A DNA stretch of 6,448 bases from Pseudomonadota bacterium (GTDB lineage: Bacteria > Pseudomonadota > Alphaproteobacteria > Rhizobiales > Rhizobiaceae): positions 1-6,448 of the forward strand of contig JAEZXF010000351.1 of the NCBI GenBank assembly GCA_023419995.1, given 5' to 3'. Within the stretch, counting starts at the first letter, position 1. The number at the start of each line of letters is the position of its first letter. Positions 1 through 4,666 of the stretch are shown here, one piece after another. The notes under the pieces are model-generated. The model was not told the DNA's origin. It saw nothing but the letters and a program-made list of their open reading frames with translations, and did no database searches. A program made the translations under genes and the position numbers.

Positions 1-737
1 GCCGGGGGACCGACGGCCGGCGGGACCCCGCCCGCATCGCCGAGGTCATCGCCCGCTGCGAGCCGGACATCGCCGCGCTTCAGGAAGTCGATGTCGGCCG
101 CGCCCGCAGCGGCGGCGTCGACCAGGCGCAGCTCATCGCCGCGCACCTGCGCATGAACGCCCATTTCCACCCCTCCCTGCATATCGAGGAGGAACGGTAC
201 GGCGACGCCATCCTGACCGCGCTGCCGGCACGGCTGGTGCGTGCGGGCTCGCTTCCCTCGATCGGCGAGCCACGCGGCGCGATCTGGATGGCCATCGACG
301 TCGGCGGCGCGGAGCTGCAGGTGATCAACACCCATCTCGGCCTGCGCCGGCGCGAGCGGGCCGCGCAGGTCGCCGCGCTTCTGGGGCCGGGCTGGCTCGG
401 CAGCGCGGAATGTCGCGAGGCGCCGACGGTGCTGCTGGGGGACTTCAACGCCGTGCCCTCCTCGCTTCCCTACCGGACGCTGGCGAGGCACGGACGGGAC
501 GTGCAGGCCGAGGCCTCGCCCCGGCCGAAGGCCACCTTTCCCTCGCGGTTGCCGCTTCTCAGGCTGGACCACATCTTCGTCGGCGAGGGCATTCGGGTCG
601 TCGCGGCGGAAGTCCTGGCCGACGGGCTGGCGCGCATGGCCTCCGACCACCTGCCGCTTCTGTCCACCCTCGCCGTGCCGGTGCGGCCGCGCGCCGAGGA
701 CGACGTCAGCCGTCCGCCAGTTTCCAGCCGCGCCTGA
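1..737 (+). CDS. Endonuclease/exonuclease/phosphatase (EEP) family protein, 5' end missing
   Basis: The frame is open from the left edge (first whole codon at base 3) to the TGA at 735-737, giving about 244 visible residues; the true start lies outside the window. EEP-fold motifs appear in order: RGTDGRRDPARIAEVI at the visible N-terminus, LQEVD (the Mg-binding Glu motif), INTHLGL, LLGDFNAVP, LDHIF and the C-terminal SDHLPL. This spans almost the whole metal-dependent phosphoesterase domain, so probably only a short N-terminal piece is missing. Members of this fold cleave phosphodiester or phosphomonoester bonds in nucleic acids, lipids or inositol phosphates, and the substrate cannot be read from sequence. 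No signal peptide can be judged because the start is absent. The tail after SDHLPL is short and Arg/Pro-rich. The last 32 bases overlap the end of the convergent udgX gene. Fold assignment is firm; the specific activity is unknown. Confidence 0.9.
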   Translation, partial: RGTDGRRDPARIAEVIARCEPDIAALQEVDVGRARSGGVDQAQLIAAHLRMNAHFHPSLHIEEERYGDAILTALPARLVRAGSLPSIGEPRGAIWMAIDVGGAELQVINTHLGLRRRERAAQVAALLGPGWLGSAECREAPTVLLGDFNAVPSSLPYRTLARHGRDVQAEASPRPKATFPSRLPLLRLDHIFVGEGIRVVAAEVLADGLARMASDHLPLLSTLAVPVRPRAEDDVSRPPVSSRA

Positions 738-1317
738 GGTCGGCGACGAAGCCGGCGCGCTCCTTCTCCCGCGCCTCCGGCTCGCGGATGCGTAGCAGGT
801 AGGAGGGATGGACGGTGGCGACCATGGGCGTTCCGTCCTCCAGCCGGGTGACCTCGCCGCGCAGCGACGAAACCGCGACCGGACGCCCGAGCAGGCTGCG
901 CAGCGCCGTCGCGCCCATGGCGAGCAGCACGGCGGGCGCGACCAGCTTGCGCTCCTGTCCCAGCCACCACTTGCAGCGCTCGATCTCGCCCGCGTTGGGC
1001 CGCGCGTGCAGCCGCCGCTTGCCGCGCTGCTCGAACTTGAAGTGCTTGACGGCGTTGGTGACGAAGACCTGATCGCGCGGAATGCCCGCCTCCTCCAGGG
1101 CGGCATCGAACAACCGGCCCGCCGGCCCGACGAAGGGCCGGCCGGCGAGATCCTCCTTGTCGCCGGGCTGCTCGCCGACCGCCATCATCCGCGCCTGCCG
1201 GTGCCCCTCGCCCGGCACCACCTGCGTCGCATCCCGGTAGAGCGGGCAGCGCGTGCAGTCCGCCTCCCGCGCGGCAAGCTCCGTCAGCGAGGACGTTTCC
1301 GCTTCGGCGGTCGACAT
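706..1317 (-). CDS. udgX: UdgX-type uracil-DNA binding protein (family 4-like uracil-DNA glycosylase superfamily)
   Basis: A 203-aa protein with the UdgX signature. Visible motifs are CTRC (21-24), GEQPGDKED (48-56, motif A of the superfamily), RPFVGPAGRLFD (60-71), VTNAVKHFKFE (86-96), the UdgX-specific loop KRRLH (100-104; KRRIH in described members) and HPSYLLR (170-176). In characterised mycobacterial UdgX the His of this loop forms a covalent bond to the abasic sugar after uracil excision, so the protein stays locked on uracil-containing DNA; His104 is the equivalent here. C21, C24 and C115 are probable Fe-S ligands, but no fourth cysteine is visible where family 4 enzymes carry it. The ATG at 1317 is supported by GGAGG (minus strand, 1327-1323) five bases upstream. 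No promoter of its own is visible, and the 74-bp gap to the DUF892 gene suggests cotranscription from that gene's stress promoter. Its 3' end overlaps the EEP gene by 32 bp. Confidence 0.92.
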   Translation of the reverse strand: MSTAEAETSSLTELAAREADCTRCPLYRDATQVVPGEGHRQARMMAVGEQPGDKEDLAGRPFVGPAGRLFDAALEEAGIPRDQVFVTNAVKHFKFEQRGKRRLHARPNAGEIERCKWWLGQERKLVAPAVLLAMGATALRSLLGRPVAVSSLRGEVTRLEDGTPMVATVHPSYLLRIREPEAREKERAGFVADLRRGWKLADG

Positions 1318-1322
1318 GGTCG

Positions 1323-1327
1323 CCTCC
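1323..1327 (-). promoter_or_regulatory. Ribosome binding site of udgX
   Basis: On the minus strand GGAGG lies five bases before the ATG at 1317-1315. It fixes this start against the open frame that continues upstream of it. Confidence 0.7.
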
Positions 1328-1344
1328 AGCCAGGCCGCATCGAG

Positions 1345-1376
1345 CGCGCCGCGGCGCGGGAAAGCGGGCTCTCCCG
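1345..1376. repeat. GC-rich inverted repeats between the DUF892 gene and udgX
   Basis: The 74-bp gap holds a perfect 14-bp palindrome CGCGCCGCGGCGCG (1345-1358) and beside it a short hairpin, CGGGA (1357-1361) with TCCCG (1372-1376). There is no T-run on either side, so it is not a convincing intrinsic terminator. It could be an mRNA stability or processing element in a DUF892-udgX transcript, or simply GC-rich chance. Confidence 0.3.
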
Positions 1377-1391
1377 GGCCGCGGCGGCCGC

Positions 1392-1901
1392 TCAGGCCGC
1401 CTTGCTGGCCTTGGCCCGCTGATTGGCCGAGGCACCGGCGAGCCGCGTCAGGTCCTCGTCCGTCATCGCCTCCTCCTTCAGGGTGGCGTCGAGCAGCCGC
1501 GCCGCGTCGTTCAGGCCGAGCTCGGTCGCCCCCCGCTTCAGCGTGCCGTAGCGGGGGATCTCATAGTGTTCGACCGCCTGCGCGGACGAGATCAGCCCGG
1601 CATCGAGCGCGGGCATGTCCTTGAACTCCTCGATGATCTCCTCGCCCTCGGCGACGATGCCCTCGATCGCCTCGCACGTCTTGCCGCGCGCGGCCTTGCC
1701 GATGATGTCGAACACCTGCTCAAGGCGCTCGACGTGGCCTTCCGTCTGCTCCCGGTGCTTCTCGAAGGCGGCCTTCAGCTCCTGCGACTGCGCCGCGCGC
1801 GTCATCTTCGGCAGCGCCTTCAGGATCTTCTTCTCGGCGTAGTAGATGTCCCTCAGCGTGTCGTGGAAGAGGTCTTCCAGCGTCTTTTCCCTGGCGGCCA
1901 T
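1392..1901 (-). CDS. DUF892 (YciE/YciF-like) ferritin-like protein
   Basis: A 169-aa protein covering the usual DUF892 length. It starts MAAREKTLEDLFHDTLRDIYYAEKKI, typical of the family, and has the four-helix bundle with likely di-metal ligands: E23 (YYAEKK), E54 and H56 (EQTEGH), E111 and E114 (VEHYEI), and E144/E149 near EEAMTDED. A short Lys/Ala-rich tail ends the protein. YciE/YciF-type proteins are cytoplasmic, structurally ferritin-like and stress-induced in enterobacteria; their biochemical role is still unclear. The ATG at 1901 has AAGGA on the minus strand eight bases upstream. The frame stays open to an upstream ATG at 2102, but those 67 residues are low-complexity Arg/Pro/Gly, lie beyond the promoter and lack family similarity, so they are rejected. 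An EcfG-like promoter sits about 50-80 bases upstream of the start. udgX follows 74 bp downstream on the same strand. Confidence 0.95.
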   Translation of the reverse strand: MAAREKTLEDLFHDTLRDIYYAEKKILKALPKMTRAAQSQELKAAFEKHREQTEGHVERLEQVFDIIGKAARGKTCEAIEGIVAEGEEIIEEFKDMPALDAGLISSAQAVEHYEIPRYGTLKRGATELGLNDAARLLDATLKEEAMTDEDLTRLAGASANQRAKASKAA

Positions 1902-1954
1902 GACTGGTTTCCTTTCTGGATGGTCGGTTGCGTGGAAGGCGATTGCCGCCACCG

Positions 1955-1979
1955 AACCGGCTCTCCCGGCATTTGTTCC
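1955..1979 (-). promoter_or_regulatory. EcfG/RpoE2-type general-stress promoter for the DUF892 gene
   Basis: On the minus strand GGAAC (1979-1975) is followed by 16 bases and GGTT (1958-1955). This matches the alphaproteobacterial general-stress sigma factor consensus GGAAC-N16/17-CGTT (equivalently GGAAC-N18/19-TT) except for G in place of the first C of CGTT. Transcription would begin near 1946, leaving a leader of roughly 45 bases before the ATG at 1901. It is back-to-back with the promoter at 2030-2055. Confidence 0.72.
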
Positions 1980-2029
1980 GCCCGCCGCGACGGCGCGTCG
2001 CCACGAGGGCGGACAAGGGCGGCGGCCGC

Positions 2030-2055
2030 GGAACCTCGCGCCGCGTTCGCCGGTT
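2030..2055 (+). promoter_or_regulatory. EcfG/RpoE2-type general-stress promoter for the TIGR02587-TIGR02588 operon
   Basis: GGAAC (2030-2034), a 17-base spacer and GGTT (2052-2055) match the alphaproteobacterial general-stress promoter. Initiation would fall near 2063, just upstream of the ribosome binding site at 2070-2073 and the GTG at 2081. That explains why ATG codons further upstream in the same frame are unlikely starts. Confidence 0.7.
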
Positions 2056-2069
2056 GTTAGGCCGACAAC

Positions 2070-2073
2070 GGAG
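2070..2073 (+). promoter_or_regulatory. Ribosome binding site deciding the GTG start of the TIGR02587 gene
   Basis: GGAG (inside CGGAGAG) lies seven bases before the GTG at 2081. The frame is open upstream as far as an ATG at 1928, but only the GTG has a good site and lies downstream of the predicted promoter. Confidence 0.65.
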
Positions 2074-2080
2074 AGCGATC

Positions 2081-2920
2081 GTGGCGGCAGGAGCCCATCC
2101 ATCCCGGTCCACCGCCTCGCGCGCCCTGCGCGATTTCGGACGCGCGGCCGGCGGCGCGCTGGTCTTCTCGCTGCCGATGCTGATGACGATGGAACTGTGG
2201 TGGCTCGGGCTCTATCTCGAGCGTGCGCGCCTGCTGACGCTCGTCGTCAGCGCCCTGCCGCTTCTGGTGTTCCTCTCCCGCCACATCGGCTTCGAGCGCA
2301 CGCGCCGCTGGCGCGACGACGTACTCGACAGCCTGATCGCGCTGGGCATCGCGGCCTTGGTCTGCATGCTCCTGCTCGTCCTGTTCGGCGCGCTCACCTT
2401 CGACACGCCGCCCGACGAATGGATCGGCAAGATCGCCATCCAGATGGTTCCGGCGGCGATCGGCGCCCTGCTGGCCAAGAGCCAGTTCGGCGAGGAGGAG
2501 ACGGAGGAGGACGTCGAGGACGAGGAGGAGCCCTACGGCAGCGAGCTCTTCCTGATGGCGGTCGGGGCGCTCTTCCTCGGCTTCAACGTCGCCCCCACCG
2601 AGGAGATGATGATGATCTCCTACCAGATGACGGAATGGCACGCGCTGGCGCTGATGGCGCTGTCGCTGGCGCTGATGCACGGCTTCGTCTTCGCCCTCGG
2701 CTTCGCTGGCGGCGCCGACGTGTCGCCCGACGAGCCGTGGTGGAGCGCGTTCGTCCGCCTCACCCTTCCGGGCTACGTCATCGCGCTGGCGATCAGCCTC
2801 TACCTGCTGTGGATCTTCGCCCGCACCGACGGCCTCGACGCGGACGGCGTGGCGATGGCCGCCGTGGTCCTGGCCTTTCCCTCCGCGATCGGCGCCGCCG
2901 CGGCGCGGCTGATCCTGTAA
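2081..2920 (+). CDS. TIGR02587 family integral membrane protein
   Basis: A 279-aa polytopic membrane protein that I recognise as the TIGR02587 family; its function is unknown. Hydrophobic segments lie near residues 23-45, 50-67, 83-106, 115-133 (weaker), 153-171, 186-208, 226-247 and 256-277, so seven or eight helices. Between the fourth and fifth is a very acidic stretch (138-150: EEETEEDVEDEEE), followed by the striking FNVAPTEEMMMISYQMTEWHA region, whose paired Glu and Met residues in or beside the membrane look functional. No catalytic signature of a known transporter or enzyme is apparent. Translation is taken from the GTG at 2081 on the strength of its ribosome binding site and the upstream promoter. 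The gene ends 10 bases before the TIGR02588 gene; the two families are typically adjacent, implying a membrane complex. The EcfG-like promoter suggests an envelope role under general stress. Confidence 0.85.
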   Translation: MAAGAHPSRSTASRALRDFGRAAGGALVFSLPMLMTMELWWLGLYLERARLLTLVVSALPLLVFLSRHIGFERTRRWRDDVLDSLIALGIAALVCMLLLVLFGALTFDTPPDEWIGKIAIQMVPAAIGALLAKSQFGEEETEEDVEDEEEPYGSELFLMAVGALFLGFNVAPTEEMMMISYQMTEWHALALMALSLALMHGFVFALGFAGGADVSPDEPWWSAFVRLTLPGYVIALAISLYLLWIFARTDGLDADGVAMAAVVLAFPSAIGAAAARLIL

Positions 2921-2930
2921 GGCGCGCGCC

Positions 2931-3344
2931 ATGGCGAAGGAACGCAGGAAGGGCAGGAAGTCGCAGGCGGCGAGACCGGCCGTCGAATGGGTCGCCGGCG
3001 CCCTGTCGTGCACCCTCGTCGTCCTGCTGATCGCCTTCCTTCTCCATCAGGCGGTCTCGGAGGACGGCCTCGCGCCCGACCTCGCGGTCGCCGTCACCGC
3101 CGTTGAGCAGGCCGGAAACGGCACCGTCGTCAGCATCGAGGTCACCAACAGGGGCGACGCGGCGGCCGCCGCCGTCACGGTTCACGCGACACGCAGGGAG
3201 GTGGGCGCTCCGGGCGCTCCGAAAACGGTCGAGTTCGACTACATCGCCGGGCATGCGGTCCGCCGCGGCGCGCTCGTCTTCTCCGGCGAGACCATCCCGC
3301 CGGACGCGCTTGAGGTCGGCATCGGCGGCTACGTGAAGCCGTGA
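2931..3344 (+). CDS. TIGR02588 family single-pass membrane protein, partner of TIGR02587
   Basis: A 137-aa protein with a very basic N-terminus (MAKERRKGRKSQAAR), one transmembrane helix at about 19-41 (VEWVAGALSCTLVVLLIAFLLHQ) and a C-terminal domain of about 90 residues. The charge distribution puts the N-terminus in the cytoplasm and the C-terminal domain in the periplasm. That domain alternates like a beta-sandwich: LAVAVTAVEQAGNGTVVSIEVTN is the opening strand pattern seen in CARDB/fibronectin-like modules, and a conserved-looking EFDYIAGHAVRRGALVFS segment follows. I recognise it as TIGR02588, function unknown. The ATG lies 10 bases after the TIGR02587 stop, with AAGG (2919-2922, overlapping that stop codon) eight bases upstream as a modest ribosome binding site, so the pair should be cotranscribed. 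Its stop is only three bases from the tail of the convergent gene at 3348, leaving no room for a separate terminator. Confidence 0.85.
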   Translation: MAKERRKGRKSQAARPAVEWVAGALSCTLVVLLIAFLLHQAVSEDGLAPDLAVAVTAVEQAGNGTVVSIEVTNRGDAAAAAVTVHATRREVGAPGAPKTVEFDYIAGHAVRRGALVFSGETIPPDALEVGIGGYVKP

Positions 3345-3347
3345 CGT

Positions 3348-3656
3348 CTACCTCTGGTCGTTGTAGGCGCGCTTCGTCTGGCCGACCATCCTCGCCAGTT
3401 CCGAGAAGGCGCAGATGTCGGTGTCGTCGGCCGAGCCGTTGGCCAGCCGCAGCAGCCGGATCGGGAAGCAGGCCGCGTCGCGGTTCGACGGCGGCAGGTC
3501 CTCCTGCAGGCGCTCCTCGCCGGTCATCGAAGCCTCGGCCCGGGCGAAGGCGAGGTCGACCTCCTCGACCGAGAGAACGCCCTTCCGGACAAGCGCCTGG
3601 GTGAGGGAGGCCACGGCCATCATGAGGCCTTCGATCTGGAGATTGGCGACGTTCAT
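3348..3656 (-). CDS. Small conserved-looking hypothetical protein, 102 aa
   Basis: I do not recognise a named family. The 102-aa product is soluble and acidic. Its N-terminal half is predicted helical (MNVANLQIEGLMMAVASLTQALVRKGVLSVEEVDLAFARAEA), followed by a linker rich in Glu, Pro and Asn, a CFPIRLLRLAN segment and a short C-terminal helix. It has three cysteines or fewer and no signal peptide. The ATG at 3656 is well supported by GGAGG (minus strand, 3666-3662) five bases upstream. An in-frame ATG at 3854 would add 66 residues, but that extension runs through the strong terminator hairpin at 3774-3802 and is low-complexity, so I reject it. The gene may be expressed by read-through from the EcfG-like promoter at 3867-3891, about 210 bases upstream, or from a promoter I cannot see. 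Coding quality is good; the function is unknown. Confidence 0.75.
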   Translation of the reverse strand: MNVANLQIEGLMMAVASLTQALVRKGVLSVEEVDLAFARAEASMTGEERLQEDLPPSNRDAACFPIRLLRLANGSADDTDICAFSELARMVGQTKRAYNDQR

Positions 3657-3661
3657 CGTAT

Positions 3662-3666
3662 CCTCC
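3662..3666 (-). promoter_or_regulatory. Ribosome binding site of the 102-aa gene
   Basis: GGAGG on the minus strand, five bases before the ATG at 3656-3654. It selects this start over the in-frame ATG at 3854. Confidence 0.7.
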
Positions 3667-3765
3667 GCTTGCTGATGCGGAGAGAACGCGGGAGGCGGGC
3701 AAGCGATCCATCCGGGCGGACGGCAAGCTGCCTGCGCGGCCGCGATCGGCAGCCGTGCCGGCTCC

Positions 3766-3802
3766 AAAAACGAGAGCCCGGCGAGCAGCGCTCGTCGGGC
3801 TC
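3766..3802 (-). terminator. Intrinsic terminator on the minus strand
   Basis: A 13-bp inverted repeat (3774-3786 and 3790-3802, loop 3787-3789) forms a stem GAGCCCGACGAGC / GCTCGCCGGGCTC with one A-C mismatch in the minus-strand RNA. It is followed by TCG and then five T residues (3770-3766). The plus-strand reading has a G-U pair in place of the mismatch but only a weak CTTTG after it, so the minus orientation is preferred. It lies between the promoter at 3867-3891 and the 102-aa gene. It therefore either ends a short RNA or attenuates that gene. Confidence 0.68.
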
Positions 3803-3859
3803 CTTTGTGAATGATGCCTGAACCAGGCAATCTCTCGCTTTGGTTTCCTGCCATTCACG
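3766..3859 (-). ncRNA. Candidate general-stress small RNA (or attenuated leader of the 102-aa gene)
   Basis: An RNA of about 95 nt is bounded by a consensus EcfG-like promoter upstream and an intrinsic terminator downstream. Within it are an outer 7-bp stem (3858-3852 with 3813-3807; GTGAATG/CATTCAC), an inner perfect 6-bp hairpin with a three-base loop (3829-3824 with 3820-3815; TGCCTG-GTT-CAGGCA) and the terminator hairpin. The unpaired stretch between the outer stem and the inner hairpin is purine-rich (AGGAAACCAAAGCGAGAGA), the sort of accessible region that could pair with mRNA. An alternative fold is possible between TGAATGGCAGG and CCTGGTTCA. I cannot match it to a named RNA family. 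The main alternative is a 5' leader that controls the downstream gene by termination. The start is inferred from promoter spacing and could shift by a few bases. Confidence 0.5.
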
Positions 3860-3866
3860 TTCCCTG

Positions 3867-3891
3867 AACGCGCCACCGCGGCGCTTGTTCC
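3867..3891 (-). promoter_or_regulatory. EcfG/RpoE2-type general-stress promoter for the candidate sRNA / 102-aa gene
   Basis: On the minus strand GGAAC (3891-3887), 16 bases, then CGTT (3870-3867): an exact match to the alphaproteobacterial general-stress consensus. Initiation is expected near 3859. It is back-to-back with the promoter at 3925-3949, with a run of eight T (3903-3910) between their -35 elements. Confidence 0.75.
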
Positions 3892-3902
3892 GGGCCGGCG
3901 CG

Positions 3903-3910
3903 TTTTTTTT
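3903..3910. repeat. T8/A8 tract between divergent stress promoters
   Basis: A homopolymer of eight T stands out in very GC-rich sequence. On the minus strand it is an A-tract about 11 bases upstream of the GGAAC of the leftward promoter, a position typical of an UP element or a bend. Together with ACGCGCC (3868-3874) and GGCGCGT (3897-3903) it could also mimic a plus-strand terminator, but no plus-strand gene precedes it. Confidence 0.4.
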
Positions 3911-3924
3911 GACGACGGCGGCGC

Positions 3925-3949
3925 GGAACCTATCGCGGCGCGGCCGGTT
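3925..3949 (+). promoter_or_regulatory. EcfG/RpoE2-type general-stress promoter for the leader ORF and flavodoxin-like gene
   Basis: GGAAC (3925-3929), a 16-base spacer and GGTT (3946-3949). Initiation near 3957 would leave about 20 bases before the GAGGAG ribosome binding site region and the ATG at 3978. Confidence 0.72.
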
Positions 3950-3977
3950 CGGACGCAAACGGCAGAGGAGACATCCC

Positions 3978-4052
3978 ATGGCCAGATGCGACCGGCGCGG
4001 CCGCCGCGACAGGACCGGAGCGGCCGGAACCAGCGATCGGGTGCGGCGATGA
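3978..4052 (+). CDS. Arg-rich 24-codon leader ORF, translationally coupled to the flavodoxin-like gene
   Basis: ATG at 3978 follows GAGGAG (3965-3970) by seven bases, the best ribosome binding site in this region. It encodes 24 residues (MARCDRRGRR...SDRVRR, nine of them Arg) ending at TGA 4050-4052. The stop overlaps the ATG of the next gene (4049-4051) as ATGA, the classic arrangement for termination-reinitiation coupling. The downstream gene lacks a good site of its own. The peptide has no recognisable domain and may act only through its translation, possibly sensing arginine or ribosome progress. The alternative is that the cluster of real starts was altered by a frameshift and the leader is an N-terminal remnant. 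Confidence 0.5.
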   Translation: MARCDRRGRRDRTGAAGTSDRVRR

Positions 4053-4666
4053 CCGCCCTGACAGCCATCGCCTTCAACGCCACGCTGAAGCCCGGTTCCT
4101 CCGGAGACCCTTCGTCCACCGATCGCATGCTGCGGCTCGTGCTCGACGCGATGAAGGAGCACGGCGTCGAGGGCGAGGTCGTCAGGCTGGTCGACCACGA
4201 CATCAAGCCCGGCGTCACCTCTGACGAGGGCGCCGGCGACGCCTGGCCGGCATTGCGCGACCGCGTCCTCGCCGCAGACATTCTGATCTTCGGCACGCCG
4301 ATCTGGCTGGGCCAGCCGTCCAGCGTCTGCAAGCGGGTGCTGGAGCGGATGGACGCTTTCCTGTCGGAGACCGACGACGACGGCCGGATGGTCTCCTACG
4401 GCCGCGTGGCGGCCGTCGCCGTCGTCGGCAACGAGGACGGCGCCCACCATGTCTCGGCCGAGCTCTACCAGGCGCTCAACGACGTCGGCTTCAGCCTGGC
4501 GCCGAACGCCGTGGCCTACTGGGTCGGCGAGGCCATGGGCAAGGTCGACTTCCGCGATCTGGAGGACGTGCCCGAGGAGGTGAGCGTGGCCGTCGCCATG
4601 CTCGCCCGCAACACCGTCCACCTGGCACGGCTGCTGAAGGCGAACGCCTATCCCGGCGAGGAATAG
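4049..4666 (+). CDS. Flavodoxin-like / NADPH-dependent FMN reductase family protein
   Basis: A 205-aa cytoplasmic protein with a flavodoxin fold. The first strand and phosphate loop are AIAFNATLKPG...SSTDRML (6-28), where the Ser/Thr residues would hold the FMN phosphate. The second flavin loop is FGTPIWLGQPSSVCKRVLERMD (81-102), and VVGNEDGAHHV (125-135) is the third isoalloxazine-contacting loop of this family. The C-terminus contains AYWVGEAMGKVDFRDL. Such proteins reduce FMN, quinones or similar electrophiles with NAD(P)H; the exact substrate cannot be told. The ATG at 4049 begins the conserved strand; an in-frame ATG at 3986 would add 21 Arg/Pro-rich residues and is badly spaced from the ribosome binding site. 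Translation is probably coupled to the 24-codon leader ORF, and transcription comes from the EcfG-like promoter at 3925. A quinone or electrophile detoxifying role under stress is inferred from this context. The 3' end overlaps the topoisomerase gene by 19 bp. Confidence 0.88.
   Translation: MTALTAIAFNATLKPGSSGDPSSTDRMLRLVLDAMKEHGVEGEVVRLVDHDIKPGVTSDEGAGDAWPALRDRVLAADILIFGTPIWLGQPSSVCKRVLERMDAFLSETDDDGRMVSYGRVAAVAVVGNEDGAHHVSAELYQALNDVGFSLAPNAVAYWVGEAMGKVDFRDLEDVPEEVSVAVAMLARNTVHLARLLKANAYPGEE

Noticed and set aside
470..1435. A long open frame on the minus strand covering udgX in another frame
   Set aside because: Its translation is low-complexity Arg/Pro/Ala/Gly without motifs; the frame at 706-1317 carries the whole UdgX signature.
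1928..2080. N-terminal extension of the TIGR02587 protein to an upstream ATG
   Set aside because: The extension is Arg-rich and overlaps the predicted promoter; the GTG at 2081 has the ribosome binding site.
1846..3030. A 394-codon plus-strand open frame through the TIGR02587 gene
   Set aside because: Arg/Pro-rich translation typical of an alternate frame in GC-rich DNA; the 2081-2920 frame encodes clear membrane helices.
3657..3854. N-terminal extension of the 102-aa protein to the ATG at 3854
   Set aside because: AGGGA precedes this ATG at fair spacing, but it falls at the predicted transcription start, the coding stretch would run through a terminator hairpin, and the residues look non-natural. 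Not fully excluded.
3868..3910. Plus-strand terminator formed by ACGCGCC/GGCGCGT followed by T8
   Set aside because: The loop would be 22 bases, it sits within a divergent promoter pair, and no plus-strand gene precedes it closely.
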